A stretch of DNA of 34,189 nucleotides from an uncultured Caryophanales bacterium (GTDB taxonomy: Bacteria; Bacillota_I; Bacilli_A; RF39; UBA660): contig CAMKGA010000018.1 in assembly GCA_946412015.1 (NCBI GenBank), forward strand, positions 1-34,189. The letters run 5' to 3'. The translations under genes and the position numbers were made by a program. Below are positions 19,632-27,416 of this stretch, piece after piece (the first letter of the stretch is position 1; each line of letters starts with the position of its first letter). The notes below the pieces were generated by a model, which was given only the letters and a program-made list of their open reading frames with translations, ran no database searches and was not told the DNA's origin.

Positions 19632-20666
19632 ATGAAAAAAAAGAAAATTTTATTCGCTGCTACTTTATTATCAGCAGGAATTTTTGCTTGTGCTTGTAAT
19701 ACTAATAAAACAGCGGTAAAAAAAATAAATTATGATTATCTTGTACTTGTAAATAAGTATTCAAAATTACCTGATGATTGGGAAAAAAATATTGAACTTG
19801 TTGATGTTAAAAATGCTTGGGATGAGGATATTAAAGTTGAAAAAGAAGCATATGAAAACTATAAAAAATTAAAACAAGAACTAAAAAAAGAAGGCGTTAA
19901 TATTGAACTTGATAGTGTATATCGTTCAGTAAAAGAACAACAAGAACTATGGGATGAGTGGTCAAAAGATCCAGAAAAAGGTATAGAATATGTTAAAAAA
20001 TATGTTGCAACACCTGGATATTCTGAACATCATACAGGACTTGCAATTGATATTTGCCTAAAAAAGGATGGAAAATTAGTTTATGAAAATGATGATATGA
20101 TATCAGATAGAAAAACATTTGCTAAAATACATAAAAAACTTTCTAAATATGGATTTATATTAAGATATCTTGAAAATAAAGATGATATTACTGGATATGC
20201 ATATGAGCCATGGCATTTAAGATATGTTGGTAGTAAGAATGTTGCAAAAGAAATAATGAATAAGAATATAACACTAGAAGAGTATTTAGGAAGTATTAAA
20301 GATATTAATAACAATAAAGAAGCAGCAAAATATCAAATTGAAAAAACATTACAAAAATATTTTGAGGATATTTATAAAGATAAAATTATAAATTCTAGAT
20401 TCAATGTAACTAAAATATATACGCATGAGGAAATTAAGAAAAATGAAACAATTAAATCATTAAAAATTGGAAAAAAAGATGTTGCATTTGAAGTAACATA
20501 TCAATTACAACCTACAGATGAATCTGATATTAATGAATTGATGATTCCAAATGGTGAATATGATCAAGAATTAGGTTGGGTTATAAATATTAATAGACTA
20601 GGTATTTTAAAGTATAATGAAAAAAAAGGAATTTATTCTATTAAAAATTTTGGAACAGGATGGTAA
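19632..20666 (+). CDS. VanY-type D-Ala-D-Ala carboxypeptidase lipoprotein
   Basis: The 344-residue protein opens with a lipoprotein signal (KKKK, apolar stretch, then GIFAC with the lipidated Cys at about 20). The VanY domain follows with YRSVKEQQELWDEW, SEH133HTGLAID140 and E192-PWH195-LRYVG. These are the zinc and catalytic residues of enzymes that trim the terminal D-Ala from peptidoglycan stems. A further domain of about 125 residues (220-344) has a beta-rich tail that I do not recognise. The RBS is TTAGGAGTG. It is wall-acting and implies a peptidoglycan-bearing cell. Confidence 0.88.
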   Translation: MKKKKILFAATLLSAGIFACACNTNKTAVKKINYDYLVLVNKYSKLPDDWEKNIELVDVKNAWDEDIKVEKEAYENYKKLKQELKKEGVNIELDSVYRSVKEQQELWDEWSKDPEKGIEYVKKYVATPGYSEHHTGLAIDICLKKDGKLVYENDDMISDRKTFAKIHKKLSKYGFILRYLENKDDITGYAYEPWHLRYVGSKNVAKEIMNKNITLEEYLGSIKDINNNKEAAKYQIEKTLQKYFEDIYKDKIINSRFNVTKIYTHEEIKKNETIKSLKIGKKDVAFEVTYQLQPTDESDINELMIPNGEYDQELGWVININRLGILKYNEKKGIYSIKNFGTGW

Positions 20667-20692
20667 AAAATTAATATAGTAAAGGTGAATTT

Positions 20693-21286
20693 ATGCAGTA
20701 CAAAACTTTAGATGAACAGTTAAAAAAGTCAATTATAATATTAAAGAAAAATATAGAATTAATGGATATTCTGAATTTTATTTATAAATTAAAATTACCT
20801 AATTTTTATATTGCAGCTGGAAGTGTATTTCAAACTATATGGAATTATTATGATAATAAGTCTCTAAATTACGGAATAAAAGATATAGATATAATATATT
20901 ATAACAAAGATGATTTATCCATTGATGCTGATATAAAGTATTATAATTTAATTAATGATTATTGTATCAATCAAGGATATAAATATGAAATAGATGTATC
21001 AAATGAAGCCAGAATGCATCTATGGAAAAAAGAAAAATTTAATATAGAAGTAGAACAATATAAAAATTCTGAGGATGCAATTAATAAGTGGATTGCAACA
21101 GTACATGCAATAGGAATTACAAAAGAAAATAATAATTTGAAAATATATGCTCCATATGGATTAAGCGATATTTATACAAGAACAATAAGACCAATAAAAC
21201 ATAAATATAATTCAAAAGAAATATATGATCAAAAAGTTAAAAGTTGGAATAAAAGATTTGATAGATTGAATATTATTGAATGGTAA
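20693..21286 (+). CDS. Nucleotidyltransferase family protein (NTP_transf_6 type)
   Basis: A 197-residue protein with the order expected of PF06042: AAGSVFQTIWNYYD, then DIDIIYY with the catalytic Asp pair, then ARMHLWKKEKFNIEVEQYK, ending in a helical segment with DIYTRTIRP. These proteins have a minimal polymerase-beta nucleotidyltransferase fold and unknown targets. The RBS is AAAGGTGA. It is one of a series of unrelated, similarly sized genes with short gaps. Confidence 0.8.
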   Translation: MQYKTLDEQLKKSIIILKKNIELMDILNFIYKLKLPNFYIAAGSVFQTIWNYYDNKSLNYGIKDIDIIYYNKDDLSIDADIKYYNLINDYCINQGYKYEIDVSNEARMHLWKKEKFNIEVEQYKNSEDAINKWIATVHAIGITKENNNLKIYAPYGLSDIYTRTIRPIKHKYNSKEIYDQKVKSWNKRFDRLNIIEW

Positions 21287-21331
21287 AAAATATATAATTA
21301 TAATATAACTAGAAATACTAAGGAGAAATTT

Positions 21332-21880
21332 ATGAAAGAGATTTTTTTAAGCTTTAGACCAGAATATTTTAAACCATTATTATATGGTGTTAAGAAATAT
21401 GAATATAGAAAAAGATTTTGTTTTGAAGAGACAAAGGCATATTTATATTTAAGCGGTAATGTAAAAAAAGTTATTGGAATTATGCAATTAGGTAAACCAA
21501 TTCGTTTAGATCTTACTAGAGATGATTATTTAAACTATCCAGATACATTAAAAAGAGTTGATGAATATATTGTAAGTAAAGATATAAATGCTATTCCAAT
21601 TAAATCTTTATCATTATTTAAAAAGCCTATTAGTCTTCAAGATATAAGAAAAGAAATTCCAGACTTTATGCCACCTCAAATGTATTTTATATTAGAAAAT
21701 CATCTTAAGTTAAAAGAAATTTTAGAAAAGCAACCTATAAATGAAAGATTATTTTATCATAAACATAATGGTATTTATTATGATAATTTGGCTAAATCTG
21801 TTAGTGAATTAGAAAAAACAGATGAATTTAAAAAATTACATAGTAAATATATTAATAATAATGATTTTATAATGCGTTGA
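21332..21880 (+). CDS. ASCH/PUA-like domain protein
   Basis: A 182-residue protein whose start, IFLSFRPEYFKPLLYGVKKY followed by EYRKRF, has the feel of ASCH/PUA-like RNA-binding domains, where a Lys/Glu-rich strand follows a ligand loop. YLYLSGNVKKVIGIMQLG would be the next strands. The C-terminal half, including SLFKKPISLQDIRKEIPDF and PPQMYFIL, appears in related predicted nucleic-acid-binding proteins. No enzymatic motif is visible. AAGGAG precedes the ATG. The stop codon overlaps the start of a decayed short ORF. Confidence 0.65.
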   Translation: MKEIFLSFRPEYFKPLLYGVKKYEYRKRFCFEETKAYLYLSGNVKKVIGIMQLGKPIRLDLTRDDYLNYPDTLKRVDEYIVSKDINAIPIKSLSLFKKPISLQDIRKEIPDFMPPQMYFILENHLKLKEILEKQPINERLFYHKHNGIYYDNLAKSVSELEKTDEFKKLHSKYINNNDFIMR

Positions 21881-21940
21881 TGGAGATAAATATAATTAAT
21901 ATAAATTGATTAAGAACATTTAATTAAGATAAAATAAAAA
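21880..21940 (+). repeat. Decayed copy X of the cassette-array element
   Basis: ATG at 21880 overlaps the upstream stop. The frame reads M-E-I-N-I-I-N-I-N and then TGA where other copies have TGG (Trp). TTAAGAACATTTAATTAAGA downstream matches copy Y. The promoter part is missing or truncated. This is the first copy found when reading left to right, but the match is weak. Confidence 0.35.
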
Positions 21941-21951
21941 GAGGTGAAGAT

Positions 21952-22446
21952 ATGGCTTTAATTATAGGAAATATAATTGCTTTAATTGGTTCAATATTAA
22001 TGGTTTATGTTGGTGTTATTAAAGATAAAAAAGGAATTTTATTTGTTCAATCTTTACAAATTGCGTTACTTGCAATTAGTAATTTAGTACTAAATGGTAT
22101 TTCTGGTTTTATTATTAATACAATAAATTTTATTAGAAATATTATTTGTTATAAAGAAGCATTATCTTTAAAAGTTAAGATATTATTATCAATCATATCT
22201 ATTATATTAACTATATATTTTAATAATCATGGACTACTTGGATATTTGCCATTAATAAGTGGATTAATATATTTATGGTTTATGACTGTGAAAGATGTTA
22301 TTAAGTTTAAAATATTAATTATAGTATCTGTTGTATTTTGGTTAATATATGACTTTATTATTCAATCATATACTGCAAGTGTATTTGATTTAATTACTAT
22401 AATAATTAGTTCTATTTCAGTTATTAAATTAAAAAGGAAAAATTAG
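21952..22446 (+). CDS. YgjV-family inner membrane protein
   Basis: A 164-residue protein with about six membrane segments. The order GNIIALIGSILMVYVGVIKD, FVQSLQIALLAISNLVL, ISGFIINTINFIRN and a middle Asn/His turn (FNNHGLLGYLP) matches the YgjV family (PF10688). Its transport or sensing role is not known. AAGAGGTGAAG precedes the start. It follows decayed element X and may be the first cassette of the array. Confidence 0.8.
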   Translation: MALIIGNIIALIGSILMVYVGVIKDKKGILFVQSLQIALLAISNLVLNGISGFIINTINFIRNIICYKEALSLKVKILLSIISIILTIYFNNHGLLGYLPLISGLIYLWFMTVKDVIKFKILIIVSVVFWLIYDFIIQSYTASVFDLITIIISSISVIKLKRKN

Positions 22447-22486
22447 TCATTATTATTTTACATATTTTAAAATAAACAATTGACTT

Positions 22487-22513
22487 TTTAGCTATAATTG
22501 GTTGATAGCTAAA
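22487..22513 (+). other. Perfect 8-bp inverted repeat, possible terminator or operator
   Basis: TTTAGCTA, an 11-base loop, then TAGCTAAA followed by TTTT. It lies after the YgjV stop and 21 bases before the HD pseudogene start. It could be a weak terminator or a protein-binding site; the short T-run favours a terminator. Confidence 0.45.
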
Positions 22514-22534
22514 TTTTGATAAGAAGTTGATAAA

Positions 22535-23196
22535 ATGTTAGAAACTATTTTAAAAGATGAAGAAATACAAGCAATAATTAATAACATAGACAACGTAATA
22601 ATTATTAATAACTGTGGAAGTCACGGTATAGGACATATTACAAGAGTTATGAAATATGTAGAAACTATATTAAAAAAATAAAATGTGATTAACATATTAT
22701 AGAACTTGGAAAAATAGCTGTATTTTTACATGATATTGGCGCTGTAATGGGAAAACAAGGACATGCAGAAAGAAGCGCAGATTTTGCTTTAATGTATTTG
22801 AAAAAAATTGGTATGCCTAATGAAGATATTTATATAATTGAACACGCAATTAGAAATCACTCAAAAGGATCAGAAACTAAAATAGGAGCTGCACTTACAT
22901 TTGCAGACAAAATAGATATGCAAAAATCTAGAATGATGAGATTTATTCATGGAAACTATTTTCATAATAATATTAAACACATGCTAGATGTACAACTTAC
23001 CGTTGATGATGAAAAGATTACAGTTAATATTATTACTGATGGAATGTTTGATTATAATTCATTAAAGGATTATTCTAAAATGGTAACTAAACCAATAGAG
23101 ATGTCAAAATACTTAAATAGAAACTGTGTATTTAAAATAGATAATAAAGAAATTGATTTATATAGTATAGTAACAGAAAATAATAAGCAATTATAG
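22535..23196 (+). pseudogene. Broken HD-domain hydrolase gene
   Basis: The first part (22535-22681) encodes about 48 residues ending GIGHITRVMKYVETILKK and stops at a TAA in an A-run. A different frame then continues with ELGKIAVFLHDIGAVMGKQG and the rest of an HD protein to 23196. The HD-motif His and His-Asp are therefore on opposite sides of the break. A one-base loss in the A-run accounts for the frame change, and a further in-frame TAA at 22690-22692 (one base from GAA) confirms decay. An internal ATG at 22747 could yield a 149-residue fragment, but it would lack the first metal ligands. Confidence 0.75.
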
Positions 23197-23238
23197 TTTA
23201 ATATTTTTTGTAATGTGTAATATTCTCATAGTTTCATT

Positions 23239-23400
23239 ATGATGATAAAATAATATCAACTGTTTGATTAAAATTTAATTAAGAACATTTATAAGGCTTT
23301 ATAAAAATTGAAAAAATAAGCATATGCTTGTTACATTATTTAATAAAAAAATATATAAAAGCATAAAAAAATTTATAGTAATTGATACTTGCTATTGAAG
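23239..23400 (+). repeat. Decayed copy Y of the cassette-array element
   Basis: The block AATATCAACTGTTTGATT aligns with the KTNINWL codons of intact copies. Its own start is out of frame (ATG ATG ATA AAA TAA), so the short ORF is dead. The dyad TGTTTGATTAAA...TTTAATTAAGAACA spans 23261-23287. A TTACAT promoter-like block (about 23330) and a TAGTAATTGATACTTGCTATTGA leader follow, matching the one before the SAP gene. Confidence 0.6.
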
Positions 23401-23420
23401 TAAAAAATAGAGGTGATTGG

Positions 23421-23990
23421 ATGAAATATAAGACGCCAATTTTACAAACAGAAAGATTAATATTAAAAAGAGGATCATATGAGGACTTTACAAAAGTATA
23501 TGAATATGATTTAACTAAGTTAAGAAATATAGCAGGAGAATTTGAATTTGTAAAATATGATCCTGAAAAATTAAGAGGCTTTGTAACATATGCTGACGAA
23601 GAAGAAAATGTTCTTGATTTTATTATTTATTTAAGGGAAAATAATCAACCAATAGGAAATATTGTATATGATAGATATAATAAAGATAATAAATCGTTAG
23701 AAATTTCATGTAATTTACATCCAAATTATTGGAGAAGAGGTTATATGACAGAAGCTATATTATCTACAATGGAATATGTATTTAATAATCTTGATATTGA
23801 TAATATTGTATATAGTTATGCAGAAGAGAACTTTAAATCAAAAGGTTTAAGTGATAAAATTGGATTTAATTTTTATTATAGTCATACTCAACACTACAAG
23901 AGATTTGATAAGGATATAAAGTTGATAGAAACAATAATGTCAAAAGAAGATTTTAATAAAAAGTATGGGGCTAGTAATAAAACTAGGTAA
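23421..23990 (+). CDS. GNAT-family acetyltransferase (RimJ/RimL-like)
   Basis: From the ATG at 23421 (AGAGGTGATTGG upstream; an in-frame start at 23382 lies in the repeat leader) this gives 189 residues. TERLILKRGSYEDF opens the RimJ-like fold. SLEISCNLHPNYWRRGYMTE carries the acetyl-CoA loop (RRGYMTEA, the R/Q-x-x-G-x-G/A region). ILSTMEYVF and SYAEENFKSKGLSDKIGF complete the core. It transfers an acetyl group from acetyl-CoA to an amine. The target is unknown. It is followed by the nucleotidase-like gene in the same unit. Confidence 0.85.
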   Translation: MKYKTPILQTERLILKRGSYEDFTKVYEYDLTKLRNIAGEFEFVKYDPEKLRGFVTYADEEENVLDFIIYLRENNQPIGNIVYDRYNKDNKSLEISCNLHPNYWRRGYMTEAILSTMEYVFNNLDIDNIVYSYAEENFKSKGLSDKIGFNFYYSHTQHYKRFDKDIKLIETIMSKEDFNKKYGASNKTR

Positions 23991-24032
23991 ATAGTGTGAA
24001 TATTTTTATTAGATTATAAAAAGGTGAATAAA

Positions 24033-24638
24033 ATGAGTAAAATAGCAATTGATATTGATAATACAATTTGTAATACAAGTGAATTTTTTGGACCTATGGC
24101 AGAGGATTATGATAGAAATGTGCTACATAAAAATAATGTTATTAATTATGATAAAATAGTTCCTAGAAGTGATAATTGGACAAAGGAAGAATTAGCATAC
24201 TTTGTAGAAAAATATTTTAACAAAGAATCTATAAATATTCCAATTAGAAAAGATGCAGTAATTTATATTAATAAACTTAAAGAATTAGGATATGAAATAA
24301 TATTTATTACTAATAGAGGAATTAAAGAAGATGACCATACTGATTTAATTGTACCTGAATATTTAGATAAAAATAATATTCCTTATGATAATATAATTAC
24401 TAAATCAAATGATAAATATGTATATCTTAATGATTGTGACTATTTTATTGATGATGCAATTCGTAATTGTGAACAAGCTTTAGAAAAATCAACTGCTAAA
24501 GTAATAATGATAGAAACAAATAAAACAAAAGACTATAATAGCGATAAGATATTTAAAACTATTAACTGGAAAGAAATATATTATTACATTTTTAATGATA
24601 GATTGAACCCTTTACTTTCAGATAAAAAAGGAAGTTGA
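24033..24638 (+). CDS. 5'(3')-deoxyribonucleotidase-like HAD protein
   Basis: From the ATG at 24033 (AAAAGGTG upstream; the GTG at 24024 is part of that site) this encodes 201 residues. Motif I is IAIDIDNTICNT with both catalytic Asp residues, motif II is FITNRG, a Lys lies in ITKSNDKY, and motif IV is DYFIDDAIRN. The NTICNT opening and a long helical cap (about 25-70) match the NT5C/YorS-type nucleotidases that dephosphorylate nucleoside monophosphates. The C-terminus runs directly into leader Z with no short-ORF element in between. Confidence 0.82.
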   Translation: MSKIAIDIDNTICNTSEFFGPMAEDYDRNVLHKNNVINYDKIVPRSDNWTKEELAYFVEKYFNKESINIPIRKDAVIYINKLKELGYEIIFITNRGIKEDDHTDLIVPEYLDKNNIPYDNIITKSNDKYVYLNDCDYFIDDAIRNCEQALEKSTAKVIMIETNKTKDYNSDKIFKTINWKEIYYYIFNDRLNPLLSDKKGS

Positions 24639-24646
24639 AAAATAAT

Positions 24647-24720
24647 AAAAAATAGGTTAAAATATTCTCATTTTTGAGAGAAATTAGGGTACTGACTTGT
24701 AACACTCTGACACAATTTAA
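24647..24720 (+). promoter_or_regulatory. Leader Z: conserved promoter-hairpin-core segment before RhuM
   Basis: The 56 bases at 24647-24702 are repeated with three mismatches at 32669-32724. They hold TTAAAAT (-10-like), the hairpin TTCTC-atttttga-GAGAA and GTACTGACTTGTAA. TTGT...ACAA flanks the rest of the core. It is a detached right half of the array element. Confidence 0.6.
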
Positions 24721-24743
24721 ATCAAAAGTAAGTAAGGTGTAAT

Positions 24744-25757
24744 ATGAACGAATCAAATGATTTATTAATATACAAAAATAGTGAAGGCAATATTATAGTA
24801 GATGCAATATATAAAGATGAAACTTTATGGCTTACTCAAAAAGGTATGTCAAAGGTATTTGATTGTACTACTGATAATATTTCTTTACATCTAAAAAATA
24901 TTTTTAAAGACAAAGAACTTAATGAAACCTCAGTTACCGAGAATTCCTCGATAACTGCTTCTGATGGCAAGAATTATAAAACGAAAATATATAATTTAGA
25001 TGCAATTATTGCGGTTGGATATAGAGTTAATTCAAAAAAAGCTACTGAATTTAGAATTTGGGCTACTAAAGTATTAAAAGAATATATTCAAAAAGGTTTT
25101 GCTTTGAATGATGAAAGATTCATTAGAGGAAATAATTATGATGCTAAATACTTTGATGAATTACTTGAAAGAATTAAGACAATTCGTGTAAGTGAAAGAA
25201 TGTCTTATCAAAAGATAACAGATTTATTTATTGCAACTTCCACTGATTACAATCCAAAGTCAGAAGAAGCATACGCTTTCTTTAAAATAGTGCAAAATAA
25301 GCTTCATTATGCAATTAGTGGACATACTGCAGTGGAATTAATTTATAGTAGAGTAGATTCAACTAAAGAACATATGGGGCTTACTAATTGGAAAGATTCA
25401 CCTGATGACTTAATATATAAATATGATGTAAGCGTTGCAAAGAATTATTTAAATGAAGAAGAATTAACTAAATTAAATGATTTAACAAATATATTTTTAG
25501 TATTTGCAGAAGACGAGGCAAAAGAAAGACATGTAATGACAATGCAAGATTGGATAAATGCAACCGATGATTTATTAAAATTTAGAAGGAAGAAAGTATT
25601 AAATAATTCTGGCAATGTTTCACATAAAGAAGCGATAAAAAAAGCAGAAAAAGAATATGAGAAATATAGGGTAATACAGGATCAAAAATATGTATCTTCA
25701 ATGGATCAATTTTATAATAAATATTTGGAAGAAAATAAATGTGATAATCATGAATAA
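24744..25757 (+). CDS. RhuM-family (virulence RhuM-like) protein
   Basis: The 337-residue protein is a full-length RhuM match: an N-terminal LLIYKNSEGNIIVDA and ETLWLTQKGMSKVFDC (a helix-turn-helix-like block), VTENSSITASDGK, YNLDAIIAVGYRVNS with KATEFRIWATKVLKEYIQ, then a helical C-terminal half. The family shares its N-terminal block with phage antirepressor-like proteins. Its biochemical role is unproven. The last codons (N-H-E-stop) are contributed by the start of the following element: ATGAATAA is both the short-ORF start and the gene's stop. That suggests the element was present when the C-terminus formed. Confidence 0.87.
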   Translation: MNESNDLLIYKNSEGNIIVDAIYKDETLWLTQKGMSKVFDCTTDNISLHLKNIFKDKELNETSVTENSSITASDGKNYKTKIYNLDAIIAVGYRVNSKKATEFRIWATKVLKEYIQKGFALNDERFIRGNNYDAKYFDELLERIKTIRVSERMSYQKITDLFIATSTDYNPKSEEAYAFFKIVQNKLHYAISGHTAVELIYSRVDSTKEHMGLTNWKDSPDDLIYKYDVSVAKNYLNEEELTKLNDLTNIFLVFAEDEAKERHVMTMQDWINATDDLLKFRRKKVLNNSGNVSHKEAIKKAEKEYEKYRVIQDQKYVSSMDQFYNKYLEENKCDNHE

Positions 25758-25857
25758 TGAGGAAAAAGTGTTTCAAAAGAGCCAAATCAACTGTCTGATA
25801 ACGCTTTTTGCAACATTTCCTAGAAATGCCCATAAAATAAGGATTTACATTTATTAA
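25750..25857 (+). CDS. Short ORF A of the array element (35 residues)
   Basis: Starts MNNEEKVFQKSQINCLITLF. The first 16 residues align with copy B (MNNEEKSFQKTNINWL), several of the codon differences being silent; Trp is Cys here. It overlaps the RhuM stop by eight bases and has GTGATAATC upstream. No function known. Confidence 0.4.
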   Translation: MNNEEKVFQKSQINCLITLFATFPRNAHKIRIYIY

Positions 25858-25983
25858 CAACTTACATATTTTATATAAAAATGTAATAGAGATTTATAAA
25901 AAATCACAAAAACAGCTAAAAATATAAAAAATTAGTGTAAGCATTTAAGGGTTGGTATTCCTATGCAACACTTACTTATAAAG
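25750..25983 (+). repeat. Array element copy A
   Basis: Short ORF, a CATAAAATAAGG segment, the TTACATATTTTAT promoter-like block (25862 on), then a hairpin AGTGT/ACACT plus GCAT/ATGC at 25934-25972. TGCAACATTTCC at 25809-25820 recurs as TGCAACACTTAC at 25964-25975. It is the only sequence between the RhuM and deaminase genes. Confidence 0.65.
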
Positions 25984-25993
25984 AGGTGAAAGT

Positions 25994-26443
25994 ATGAACG
26001 ATGAACAATTTATCGATATAGCAATTGAAATTAGTAAAAAAGCTAAATATCCATATGGAGCAATTGCTGTTAAAGACGGAGAAATAATTGGTAGAAGTGA
26101 TGATAATACTTTAATGGGAATAAGTATGTATTCACATGCTGAATTAGAGGCCATTGAAAGTGCTTCTAAAAACAAAAATTTATATGGTGATTTAAAGGGA
26201 GCAACTATGTATGTATCTTGTGAACCATGCATGATGTGTATGGGTGCTATCCTTTATGAAGAATTTTCAAAAATAGTTTATGCTGCAACCCTTCAAGATA
26301 GTAATGATAACTATTGCCCAGAAATGATAACTGATATTGATGTATTAGCAAAATATTCTAATAGTAAAATAGAAATTGTTAAAGAACTTCACCGTGATAA
26401 AGCGGTAGAAGTAATAAAAAAAGCAGGTGAAAATTATGAATAA
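25994..26443 (+). CDS. Nucleoside/cytidine deaminase-fold protein
   Basis: A 149-residue zinc deaminase with H48-A-E50 (SHAELEAIE) and C79-M-M-C82 in SCEPCMMCMG. It is shorter than GuaD or TadA and lacks the TadA RNA-binding tail. The product DNDNYCPEMITDID after the fold is unlike the GuaD-like protein at 3847, so the two deaminases here are paralogous families, not copies. The substrate is unknown. The RBS is AAGAGGTGAAAG. The final residues (N-Y-E-stop) come from the next element's ATGAATAA start, exactly as in the RhuM gene. Confidence 0.8.
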   Translation: MNDEQFIDIAIEISKKAKYPYGAIAVKDGEIIGRSDDNTLMGISMYSHAELEAIESASKNKNLYGDLKGATMYVSCEPCMMCMGAILYEEFSKIVYAATLQDSNDNYCPEMITDIDVLAKYSNSKIEIVKELHRDKAVEVIKKAGENYE

Positions 26444-26495
26444 TGAAGAAAAAAGTTTCCAAAAAACGAACATCAATTGGTTGAGAACAATTTAG
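26436..26495 (+). CDS. Short ORF B of the array element (19 residues)
   Basis: MNNEEKSFQKTNINWLRTI, then TAG at 26493-26495. GGTGAAAATT lies upstream. After the TAG the same frame stays open as SRPIPNPYKIRKK to a TAA at 26537, and copies C and G carry TAG at the same position. It overlaps the deaminase stop. Confidence 0.45.
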   Translation: MNNEEKSFQKTNINWLRTI

Positions 26496-26547
26496 TCAAG
26501 ACCGATTCCAAATCCTTATAAAATAAGGAAAAAGTAAAAAATAAATC

Positions 26548-26578
26548 TTGCATGTTTTATATAAAAATATGTTAAAAT
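26548..26578 (+). promoter_or_regulatory. Promoter inside element B
   Basis: TTGCAT at 26548-26553, then TGtTAAAAT with TAAAAT at 26573-26578 (19-base spacer, extended -10). It would drive the ABC pair at 26720. Its sequence is conserved in copies G and H. Confidence 0.55.
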
Positions 26579-26719
26579 AGATAAAATTTAGTAAAAATAT
26601 AGTGTTTTTAAGCAAAATTGCTTAGGAATTGATAAGGTGAGAACGGATAGTCAAGACCAGACAAAAAACATATAATAAAATTTTTGTATGATATAAATGT
26701 TAGTTAGAGGTGTTTAAAG

Positions 26720-27412
26720 ATGATTAAAATAAAAGATATATATAAATCATATGGTGAAAAAGAAAATAAAGTTGAAGTATTAAAAGGAATTAATTTAAAT
26801 ATTGAAGATGGTGATTTTGTAGTAATATTAGGTCCTTCTGGATCTGGAAAATCTACTTTATTAAATATTGTTTCAGGACTAGAAAAACCAGATAAAGGAA
26901 CTGTTTCGTATGATGAAAAAGAAATAACAAAGTTAAACGATAAGGAATTAACTGAATTTAGAAAAAATAATATTGGTTTTATATTTCAACAATACTATTT
27001 GTTGCAAAATTTAAATGTTGAAAAGAATGTTAGAATGGGTGCTGATTTAGTATCAAACAATGATTATAAAAATATTATTAAAGCAGTAGGTTTAGAAAAG
27101 AAATTAGATAAGTATCCATTTGAATTATCTGGTGGAGAGCAACAAAGAGTTTCTATAGCTAGAGCTTTAGCAAAGAAATCCAAAGTTTTATTTTTAGATG
27201 AACCAACTGGTGCCTTAGATGAAAAAACTGGTAGATCTATTTTAGATTATATTTCTAAGTTGCAAAACGAAGAAAAATTTACAATAGTTATGATTACTCA
27301 CAATGAAAATATTGCTGAAATGGCTAAAACAATTATTAAAATTAATTCCGGAAAAATAGTTGAAACAATTAATAATAAAGAACAGAAAACAGCATATGAG
27401 ATAGGATGGTAA
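26720..27412 (+). CDS. ABC transporter ATP-binding protein (LolD/MacB type)
   Basis: A 230-residue ATPase with GPSGSGKSTL (Walker A), a YYLLQNLNV segment, the signature LSGGEQQR, VLFLDEPTGALDE (Walker B and D-loop) and ITHNENIA (switch His). The GALDEKTG and FIFQQYYLL forms are those of the MacB/LolD class that pairs with FtsX-fold permeases. It is five bases from the FtsX-type permease gene. The pair might move a peptide, lipid or antimicrobial, or act mechanically in the envelope. The AGAGGTG site precedes the start. Element B supplies the likely promoter. Confidence 0.92.
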   Translation: MIKIKDIYKSYGEKENKVEVLKGINLNIEDGDFVVILGPSGSGKSTLLNIVSGLEKPDKGTVSYDEKEITKLNDKELTEFRKNNIGFIFQQYYLLQNLNVEKNVRMGADLVSNNDYKNIIKAVGLEKKLDKYPFELSGGEQQRVSIARALAKKSKVLFLDEPTGALDEKTGRSILDYISKLQNEEKFTIVMITHNENIAEMAKTIIKINSGKIVETINNKEQKTAYEIGW

Positions 27413-27416
27413 TCGT

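Larger units (their letters stand above)
26436..26660 (+). repeat. Array element copy B
   Basis: Near-complete copy: short ORF, core with TAGTCAAGACC at 26493-26503, CCTTATAAAATAAGG (about 26514-26528), promoter-like block, a small hairpin (AAGCAAAATTGCTT), then a second core at 26639-26658 that repeats GAGAAC and TAGTCAAGACC. Confidence 0.75.

Noticed and set aside
22747-23196. Intact 149-residue protein starting at 22747
   Set aside because: The ATG is inside the HD motif region and lacks a ribosome site; upstream sequence clearly encodes the missing N-terminus in another frame.
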